A DNA stretch of 6,204 nucleotides from positions 1 through 6,204 of the forward strand of contig JBCDBY010000278.1 of NCBI GenBank assembly GCA_039182715.1, read 5' to 3'. This DNA is from JBCDBY01 sp039182715 (GTDB lineage: Bacteria; Planctomycetota; PLA2). Below are positions 1 through 4,968 of this stretch, piece after piece. The notes beneath the pieces were generated by a model that saw only the letters and a program-made list of their open reading frames with translations, had not been told where the DNA came from and did no database searches. Within the stretch, counting starts at the first letter, position 1, and each line of letters opens with the position of its first letter. A program made the position numbers and the translations under genes.

Positions 1-726
1 GAACTCGCCGGCTACGAGCTCAGGGCCGACTCTACGGAACGGCTTCAGGCGGCGTTGCTGCTCGCGGCGGCGGGGTGTCGCCCCGCTTGGGCGCTTGCCG
101 CCGTCGCCGAGCAGGCGGTGGTGGAGATGTCCGTGCCCGACAACCTCGGGCTCTGGCGTCGCAATCTTCGGGCGCCCGGTCGGACTGGCCCTGGCCCCTA
201 CGCGAAGTCGGAGCGGTCGCCCCGGGAAGTTCTCGCGGCCGCGGGCGACAAGGCCGTGCCCCACATTGTGAAGTGGGCGGATGAACGTCCGTTTCGCACG
301 ATTCGCTTGCTCCTGGAGTTCGGAGAGGCCGGTCAGGCTGCGATCGAGGCGCAGCTGAAGACGAAGTACTACGGCGCGCGCGCCTTTGCCCTGCACGCGC
401 TCATCACGTCCGGCGACCGGCGGCTCGCCTTCGTTGCACCGTTGATCGAGACGCTACATCAGGCGGCGAGAGACGGTGTGTACCACTACGGACTCTGGGC
501 CGAAGCGATCGAGCATCTGGGCATCGAAGCCGCTCCGAAGCTGGTCGACGAGATGCGCAAGCGGCGCTGGACGTCGTTCGACGGCAAGAAACAGCTGGAC
601 GACCCGGACGGCGGGTTCTACGCGGCGGCGGAAGCTCTCGCGGCGCTCGGGCCCCGGATCGAGAAGATCGTGGGGCCGCCGGAAACGGACGAACTCGCCT
701 TCCTCGTGCATCAGCAGAGGAACTAG
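1..726 (+). CDS. Helical-repeat (HEAT-like) protein, 5'-truncated by window edge
   Basis: The frame is open from base 1 to the TAG at 724-726 (241 codons in the window), with no stop or convincing start at its left side, so the N-terminus lies outside the window. A TTG at 55 could be read as a start, but no Shine-Dalgarno precedes it and the helical pattern begins before it. The protein is rich in amphipathic helices with Ala/Leu spacing, for example 'ERLQAALLLAAAG' near residues 13-25, 'IRLLLEFGEAGQAAIEAQL' near 101-119, and 'ARAFALHALITSGDRR' soon after. This resembles degenerate HEAT or ARM repeats. No catalytic motif, signal peptide or membrane segment is visible in this part. HEAT proteins usually act as protein-binding scaffolds; the partner here is unknown. 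The gene converges on the minus-strand operon and its stop overlaps the stop of the facing gene. Reality of the CDS is fairly sure, the HEAT assignment moderate, the function unknown. Confidence 0.8.
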   Translation, partial: ELAGYELRADSTERLQAALLLAAAGCRPAWALAAVAEQAVVEMSVPDNLGLWRRNLRAPGRTGPGPYAKSERSPREVLAAAGDKAVPHIVKWADERPFRTIRLLLEFGEAGQAAIEAQLKTKYYGARAFALHALITSGDRRLAFVAPLIETLHQAARDGVYHYGLWAEAIEHLGIEAAPKLVDEMRKRRWTSFDGKKQLDDPDGGFYAAAEALAALGPRIEKIVGPPETDELAFLVHQQRN

Positions 727-1196
727 CGGCCCGCCACAAAAGCCTGGAACTGCTCCTCGGAGTAGAACCGGACCGCTCCGTTCGACCACGCCACGACGCG
801 ATGTCCGCGATGCGGCCGCGCGTCCCAGAGCACCGGATGGATGGCCGTGCGGTCCTGTGGGACGACGCCGCGTTCCCAGCCGAAGCTGCGATAGTCGCCG
901 GATTCGATCTCTTCCTGCGTCGGGAACTTCCCGCCGCGCCGATGGTGGAAGAGTTCGTGGTTCCACTCGTCCTTGCGGAGTTCCTTGCCCCAGATGGCGT
1001 AGACGTCGTAGCGCCCGTCCGCGTCGCGGGCCGGTTCCAGCGTCAACAGCTGCGCCAGGTGCTTGACGGAGTTGATGTCGTGTCGACCCGCCTCGCCGAA
1101 CTCGTCGTGGCCGTGCCCGCGCGGCATCTGCCACCAGAAGACGACCGCGACCAGCAGCGCGCCCGCCAGCACCGAAAGCCATGCACCGCGCGTCAT
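723..1196 (-). CDS. Small membrane-anchored protein of unknown function (157 aa)
   Basis: I do not recognise a characterised family. The N-terminus is a clear single membrane segment (about residues 5-22, 'AWLSVLAGALLVAVVFWW'). It is followed by a His/Asp-rich linker (GHGHDEF near 27-33) and a soluble domain of about 120 residues. The topology is probably one anchor with the domain outside the cytoplasm (inference). The C-terminal 38 residues, from 'HPVLWDARPH' to 'NGAVRFYSEEQF', resemble the tail of planctomycete pseudopilin-like (DUF1559 / H-X9-DG type) proteins, where a 'DG-x-V-x-F/W' strand precedes the end. Here the sequence is SNG instead of ADG, and there is no prepilin cleavage site, so the link is weak. 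The ATG follows directly on the TAG of the upstream MBL gene (reverse-strand TAGATG) with no good Shine-Dalgarno, so it is probably translated by termination-reinitiation. It is the last gene of the minus-strand run and its stop overlaps that of the converging gene. Confidence 0.8.
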   Translation of the reverse strand: MTRGAWLSVLAGALLVAVVFWWQMPRGHGHDEFGEAGRHDINSVKHLAQLLTLEPARDADGRYDVYAIWGKELRKDEWNHELFHHRRGGKFPTQEEIESGDYRSFGWERGVVPQDRTAIHPVLWDARPHRGHRVVAWSNGAVRFYSEEQFQAFVAGR

Positions 1197-1940
1197 CTAG
1201 AGGGCCAGATCCTCTCCCTGCACCGCCAGTAGTTCCGACCCCTCGTCCAGGAGTCGGTTTGTGTGGTTGACGTGAACGAAACGCACCTTCGACGTCTGGT
1301 CGCCGAGCCGCGCCAGCGTCTCTTCGATGGGCGGGTGCGGTACGTCCGCATGCCGCGGCAGCTCGTCGCGCGAGTAGAAGGTGCCGTCGAGCAACGCGAC
1401 GTCGCAGCGCGCGAGCAGCGATTCGAGATCATCGTCCCAGGCGTCGATGTCGGGCAGGTAGAGCACGGTGCGTTGCGGTCCCCTGATGAGGAACGCATGC
1501 GTGTCGGAGTTTTCCGCGCGGTGCTGGACGGGCACCCACTCCACGTGGAGCCCGGGCTCCAGCTCGAGATCGCCGATGGTCTGCACGCACGCAAGCGGCA
1601 GCTGGTTCCACGGCGCGTTCGCCTCGAGGAAGCCGCACAGCGAGGGCGAGGCGTAGATCGTCGTGGGGCGGTTCCACGCCTCCTTGCCGAGCTGCAGCAG
1701 CCCGGCGATGTGTCCCATGTGCGCGTGCGTGAGCAGGATGGATTCGGGGAAGACCGGCAGCATCTCGATCTGCCGCGCGATCGCCGGCGTGGCGTCGACG
1801 AGGTAGGTCTGCCGTTCCCCCACGATGCCGACGCAGGCCGGCAGCAGCGGGTCGCTCCGAAACTTCTCGCAGCGCGCGCAGCGGCATCCGATGTGGGGGA
1901 CGCCGGCGTCCTGGGCGATGCCGAGGAGGCGGAGGAACAT
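1197..1940 (-). CDS. PqqB-like MBL-fold metallo-hydrolase (247 aa)
   Basis: This is a metallo-beta-lactamase-fold hydrolase of the PqqB-like branch. Visible landmarks, in order: 'GIAQDAGVPH' at 7-16; a C-x-C-x2-C cluster (Cys19, Cys21, Cys24); the metal motif 'LTHAHMGHIAGL' with His72, His74 and His77; His140 in 'VPVQHRAENSDT'; Asp164 in 'YLPDIDAW'; 'LLDGTFYSRDEL' at 183-194; 'HPPIEE' at 202-207; and 'VHVNHTN' at 222-228 near the C-terminus. The Asp of the classical HxHxDH motif is Gly76 here, which as I recall is usual in this subfamily ('HIGH'). Classical PqqB often lacks the His residues, whereas they are intact here, so a metal-dependent hydrolase is likely. The substrate is unknown, probably a small molecule or ester. 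No other pqq gene is in the window, so a role in PQQ synthesis is not supported. No signal peptide is seen, so it should be cytoplasmic. The ATG gives the expected family N-terminus, although no Shine-Dalgarno is visible. It lies 51 bases after rnd and is directly adjacent to the small membrane-protein gene. Confidence 0.9.
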   Translation of the reverse strand: MFLRLLGIAQDAGVPHIGCRCARCEKFRSDPLLPACVGIVGERQTYLVDATPAIARQIEMLPVFPESILLTHAHMGHIAGLLQLGKEAWNRPTTIYASPSLCGFLEANAPWNQLPLACVQTIGDLELEPGLHVEWVPVQHRAENSDTHAFLIRGPQRTVLYLPDIDAWDDDLESLLARCDVALLDGTFYSRDELPRHADVPHPPIEETLARLGDQTSKVRFVHVNHTNRLLDEGSELLAVQGEDLAL

Positions 1941-1965
1941 GGGGGGAGAGTAGCAGGGAACGGCC

Positions 1966-1991
1966 GGGGGCTGGGGGCTGGGAGCCGGGGG
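1966..1991 (+). repeat. G-rich tandem tract with G-quadruplex potential
   Basis: The gap between the RNase D stop and the MBL start contains GGGGG (1966-1970), GGGGG (1973-1977), GGG (1980-1982) and GGGGG (1987-1991), separated by loops CT, CT and AGCC. This is a degenerate tandem repeat of a 7-base unit, GGGGGCT, and fits the four-run G-quadruplex pattern on the plus strand. The plus strand is the template of the flanking genes, so their mRNA would carry the C-rich complement. Whether it folds or has a role is inference. Confidence 0.6.
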
Positions 1992-3095
1992 CTAACCGCC
2001 CAGGGCTCCCCACATCGCGTCGCCGTACTCTCGGTAGCGGAAGGCCGCCATCAGGCCTTCGAGGTCCGACCGTGCCGCGGGTTCCGCACGGGCGATCTTG
2101 ATCAGGAGTTCGTTGCGGGCCACCACCCAGGACTCGACGCCGCGTTCCTCGGCCGCCTTTGCGCGCCACTTGCGAAGGAGCTCGTAGCGCTCCTTGACCT
2201 CGGGCGCGTCGGGCGTGCCGCGCGTGCGTTCGCGCTTCGGCTTCGGCAGGGGCGGCTTGTCCTTCTCGCTGCGCACGATGCCGGCGACACGCTTGCCGTA
2301 GCGGCGCCAGAAGCCCTGCGCGCGCTGGCCTTCGCCACGCGTCGCCTTCTTGCGCGCGATCTCCATCAGCATCTGGTCGTTCGCAATGCGGTAGGCGGGG
2401 CGGTTGCGCTTCTCCGCCTCCTCGTGGCGCATGAGGTGGAGCCCACGCAGAATGCGCAGGCCGTAGGCGTCGAGCTCCTTCGCGCCCTTCATGCGGCGAA
2501 AGCCCTCCGGGTCGAACGGCTCCGGCTCCCAGTCCCGCTCGGCGATGCGCGCGCACTCGTGCGCGATCTCCTCGCGCCGGCCCGCCTCGCCCGCCTTCGC
2601 GTCGAGCTCCTCGTGCAGCTCGATGAGATAGCGCGTGTCGTCGGCGGCGTATTCCAGCTGCGCGTCGCTCAGCGGTCGCGCGGCCCAGTCGCTGCGCTGC
2701 TGGCTCTTGTCGAGCTTCACCCCGAACCGGCCCTCGAGCACGCCCGCCAGCGAATACGGCGGCGTGCCCAGCACGAAGCAGGCGATCTGCGTGTCGAAGA
2801 GCCCGGGGATGCGCCAGCCGAACTCGTGCTTCATCTGGATGACGTCGTTCTCGGCGGCGTGCAGGATCACCCTGCGGTTCGGGTCACCCAGCAACTCGCC
2901 CAGCGGCGCGAGGTCGAGCTCGGCCAGCGGATCGATCAGGAAGTCGTGGCCGGGCACCGAGAGCTGCAGCAGGCAGAGCTTCGGCTTGTAGGCGTGGAAC
3001 GAGTCCGACTCCGTGTCGAGGGCGATGCGGGTGTGGGGGGCGAGGAGGTCGAGCGCCGCATGCAGCGCCTCCGGGGTATCGATCAGAGCGGGCAA
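1992..3095 (-). CDS. rnd: Ribonuclease D (367 aa)
   Basis: RNase D is a cytoplasmic 3'-5' exoribonuclease that trims tRNA precursors and other structured RNAs. The DEDDy exonuclease domain fills about residues 1-195 with all catalytic residues visible: Asp27 and Glu29 in 'IALDTESDSF', Asp84 in 'LHAAENDVIQM', and Tyr149 and Asp153 in 'YAADDTRYL'. This spacing is very close to the E. coli enzyme. It is followed by an HRDC domain (about 208-285) and a second HRDC-like segment (about 300-360, around 'LLRKWRAKAAEERGV' and 'ARNELLIKIA'). Two C-terminal HRDC domains and a length near 370 are typical. The start is a TTG at 3095-3093; no in-frame ATG or GTG lies just upstream and the family N-terminus begins here. 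The upstream sequence is pyrimidine-rich with no Shine-Dalgarno, and an out-of-frame ATG at 3103-3101 opens a six-codon reading frame across the start. The gene begins 24 bases after the HEAT/gluzincin gene, suggesting co-transcription and coupling. Confidence 0.95.
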   Translation of the reverse strand: MPALIDTPEALHAALDLLAPHTRIALDTESDSFHAYKPKLCLLQLSVPGHDFLIDPLAELDLAPLGELLGDPNRRVILHAAENDVIQMKHEFGWRIPGLFDTQIACFVLGTPPYSLAGVLEGRFGVKLDKSQQRSDWAARPLSDAQLEYAADDTRYLIELHEELDAKAGEAGRREEIAHECARIAERDWEPEPFDPEGFRRMKGAKELDAYGLRILRGLHLMRHEEAEKRNRPAYRIANDQMLMEIARKKATRGEGQRAQGFWRRYGKRVAGIVRSEKDKPPLPKPKRERTRGTPDAPEVKERYELLRKWRAKAAEERGVESWVVARNELLIKIARAEPAARSDLEGLMAAFRYREYGDAMWGALGG

Positions 3096-3119
3096 GCGAT
3101 CATTGTAGGGAGGGGGGCG

Positions 3120-4823
3120 TCAGTTCGAGCCGCCCGGCATCCAGGCGCGGAAGGCGGCCGCTCGCTCGCTGGCCGGCTGGCCGGGCTCGTAGCCGCGCGT
3201 TTCGCCCGTGATCGCCACGAGCGTCCGAATCGCCTCGAGGCGGATCGCGGGTTCGACGCCGGGCCGGCAGAGGCGCTGCAGCGCCGGCACGGCGGGGCGA
3301 TGACGCAGCTTGGCCAGCTCACCCATCGCCTTGCGCCGCTGGTACTCGCTCCGGCTCGGATCGATCGCGTCGCGCAGCAGAGCCTTCGCCGGTCGTGAGC
3401 CGCGCGTGACGCCGCGATCGGGGGCGAGGTCGCCGTGGCCACGCACCAGCGCATCGCGCGCCGCCTGACGCAGGTCCGCGCTCTTCGCCTTCTCGGCGAC
3501 CCGGCGCAAGGTGGGGCGGGCGGACGGGTCGCGCGCCAGCACGCGGATCGCACGCCGTCGCGTGGGCAGGGAGAGGTCCGGGTCGAGGGCTGCATCCCGC
3601 AAGGCGGGAAACGCGCGTGCGTCGCCCATGCCGGCCAACGCACGCAGCGCTTCCTCTCGACTCTCGGTTTCCTCCAGCAGCCGCGGCACGGCGGCGCGCA
3701 TGGACCGGTGGCCCAACGCCCGCAACGTGGCCGCTTTGAGCTCCTCGTCGCCCCAATCGAGCGACTTGAGCAGGGCGTAGACGCCCGGGGCGCGCGGATC
3801 GCGCTGCATCAGGCGCGCCGCTTCGGTGCGCACGATGACGTCGTCGTCCCGCAGGCAGGCGAATACGCCCGGCTCGAGCGAGGCCGGGAAGGGGTGTTTG
3901 TGGATGCGGCGCAGAGCCGCGTAGCGATCGAACGCGTTGTCGGAGGTGAGCTCCCAGGCGTAGGGAGCGGCCTTGACGAGCGGCGGCGGCGTCTCGAGCA
4001 GCGAGATGTGCGTGCGCCATCGGCGTTCGAGCACGTCGAGCGGACCACACTCCTCTTCCAGCAGCCGGCGCGCGTCGACGACGGCGTCGGTCTGACCCGG
4101 CCGGGCGGCGAGCAGGCGCATCTCGAACCGGCGGAAGCGGCGCGCGTAGTCCTCGTGCGTGGCGAGGAAGTGCACCAGGCTCCACGCCAGGCCGTAGTAG
4201 CGCGACGGCGTGAGACCGGAGACCGAAAGGCGTCCGCGCTGCACCAGCGCCGCGGGGTCGAGCACCACGTCGAGCTTCGCCTGGCCGTCGCGCAAGGCGG
4301 CGCGTGCGGCCACGTAGCGCAGGCGCGAGACGTGGCCGGCCGTGGTGCGGTCCTGCAGGCCCTCGAACCAGCAGGCGATGCCTTCGCTGTACCAGCTCGG
4401 CAGGCGCAGCCGGCCGTGGCGTCGATACAGGTACTGATGCGCCGCCTCGTGGACGGCGACCGGCCAACCGGTGTCACCGGTCTCGCCGCTCCAGACGATC
4501 GAGCAGGTGTCGTTCGACGGGTCGAAGTGGCCGAGCGCGCCGGCGACGCCTTCGCCCTCGACGAGGTACTCCTTCCGCGTACGGAAGAGCCGCACCTTCA
4601 TCGGGCGCCGCGCCTTGCCGCGCAGCGGTCCGAACCGGTCCTCGAAGAAGACGTAGGCGCGGTTGAGCGTCACCTCGAGGTCGCGGGCGATCTCGGGGAA
4701 GGTGTTCGTCTCCACCTCATAGCGCGGCCCGGTCGTGCGGACGACCTCGCGCCAGGGATGTCGCTGCTTGGTCGCGGGCAACGCCACGGCCGCCAGCAGC
4801 AGGAAGACGACACCAAATCGCAT
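3120..4823 (-). CDS. Secreted DUF1570-like gluzincin with C-terminal HEAT repeats (567 aa)
   Basis: The N-terminus is a signal peptide: MRFG, a hydrophobic stretch to about residue 15, then 'LPATKQ'. Residues about 30-290 look like the DUF1570 / peptidase-MA-like metalloprotease fold. The zinc motif is H125-E-A-A-H129 in 'VHEAAHQYLY'; the third ligand is probably Glu147 in 'PSWYSEGIACWFEG'; and the family's later helix is 'YYGLAWSLVHFL' (209-220). The catalytic pattern is complete, so proteolytic activity is plausible, but the substrate is unknown. From about residue 296 to the end there are several HEAT-type helix pairs, for example 'DDDVIVRTEAARLMQ', 'LKAATLRALGH', 'REEALRALAGMGD' and 'AIRLEAIRTLVAITGE'. 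These are probably a protein-binding platform. The C-terminal 'ITG...GY...W' (538-561) parallels the end of the plus-strand TPR/HEAT protein. This is the first gene of the minus-strand operon, and no Shine-Dalgarno is visible before its ATG. DUF1570 proteins are, as far as I know, mainly planctomycete. Export and repeats are fairly sure; protease activity is inferred. Confidence 0.88.
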   Translation of the reverse strand: MRFGVVFLLLAAVALPATKQRHPWREVVRTTGPRYEVETNTFPEIARDLEVTLNRAYVFFEDRFGPLRGKARRPMKVRLFRTRKEYLVEGEGVAGALGHFDPSNDTCSIVWSGETGDTGWPVAVHEAAHQYLYRRHGRLRLPSWYSEGIACWFEGLQDRTTAGHVSRLRYVAARAALRDGQAKLDVVLDPAALVQRGRLSVSGLTPSRYYGLAWSLVHFLATHEDYARRFRRFEMRLLAARPGQTDAVVDARRLLEEECGPLDVLERRWRTHISLLETPPPLVKAAPYAWELTSDNAFDRYAALRRIHKHPFPASLEPGVFACLRDDDVIVRTEAARLMQRDPRAPGVYALLKSLDWGDEELKAATLRALGHRSMRAAVPRLLEETESREEALRALAGMGDARAFPALRDAALDPDLSLPTRRRAIRVLARDPSARPTLRRVAEKAKSADLRQAARDALVRGHGDLAPDRGVTRGSRPAKALLRDAIDPSRSEYQRRKAMGELAKLRHRPAVPALQRLCRPGVEPAIRLEAIRTLVAITGETRGYEPGQPASERAAAFRAWMPGGSN

Positions 4824-4856
4824 CGGCCGAAAGGACGCATCCGGCGTACCAGTGGG

Positions 4857-4889
4857 CCGAACCGCCCGCGGGGCGGGTTTTCCGTTCGG
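4857..4889. promoter_or_regulatory. GC-rich hairpin in divergent intergenic region
   Basis: An inner stem CCGCCC (4862-4867) / GGGCGG (4871-4876) with a three-base GCG loop lies inside an outer pair CCGAA (4857-4861) / TTCGG (4885-4889). On the plus strand the inner stem is followed by GTTTTCC, and a T6 run follows at 4898-4903, so it looks like a weak terminator or attenuator for plus-strand transcripts. On the minus strand it would lie in the leader of the gluzincin gene. No convincing -35/-10 promoter could be picked out in 4824-4968. Confidence 0.45.
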
Positions 4890-4907
4890 TACCGTCCTTT
4901 TTTCTCG

Positions 4908-4924
4908 ACGACGCCGCGCGTCGT
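4908..4924 (+). promoter_or_regulatory. Leader hairpin upstream of TPR/HEAT gene
   Basis: A perfect 7-bp stem ACGACGC (4908-4914) / GCGTCGT (4918-4924) with loop CGC sits about 45 bases upstream of the ATG at 4969. The 3' arm is repeated as GCGTCGT at 4941-4947, so ACGACGC can pair with either copy. The second copy lies in the loop of the Shine-Dalgarno-covering hairpin. If transcribed, these are mutually exclusive or pseudoknot-forming structures (inference). Confidence 0.5.
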
Positions 4925-4932
4925 AACCGGCG

Positions 4933-4960
4933 TCCGCCGAGCGTCGTTAAGATCGGCGGA
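4933..4960 (+). promoter_or_regulatory. Hairpin that would sequester the Shine-Dalgarno
   Basis: A perfect 8-bp inverted repeat TCCGCCGA (4933-4940) / TCGGCGGA (4953-4960) encloses a 12-base loop (4941-4952). The 3' arm contains three of the four bases of the Shine-Dalgarno GGAG at 4958-4961. Folding would therefore hide the ribosome binding site of the gene at 4969. As DNA it could instead be an operator with two half-sites. Which role, if either, applies cannot be settled from sequence. Confidence 0.5.
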
Positions 4961-4961
4961 G
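4958..4961 (+). promoter_or_regulatory. Shine-Dalgarno GGAG for the TPR/HEAT gene
   Basis: GGAG is followed by seven bases (AAACCCC) and then ATG at 4969. This favours that ATG over the second in-frame ATG at 4978. It is the only clear Shine-Dalgarno seen in front of a gene in this window. Confidence 0.7.
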
Positions 4962-4968
4962 AAACCCC

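Noticed and set aside
55..57. TTG as the start of the left-hand gene
   Set aside because: There is no Shine-Dalgarno, and the reading frame and helical pattern continue upstream to base 1, so the gene is better treated as cut by the window edge.
454..1182. 242-codon minus-strand open frame
   Set aside because: It overlaps both the partial HEAT gene and the small membrane-protein gene out of frame, and its composition is Arg/Gly-rich shadow type.
1197..1940. Assignment as pqqB in PQQ biosynthesis
   Set aside because: The family resemblance is real, but the intact histidines and the absence of other pqq genes do not support that pathway.
1263..3398. 711-codon plus-strand open frame
   Set aside because: It lies antisense to the MBL and RNase D genes, crosses gene boundaries and gives a low-complexity Arg/Leu/Ala/Val product, as expected from high GC at third codon positions.
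4941..4956. TAAGAT near 4948 as a -10 promoter box for the TPR/HEAT gene
   Set aside because: It matches only four of six consensus positions, has no -35 at proper spacing, and would place the transcript start at or after the Shine-Dalgarno.
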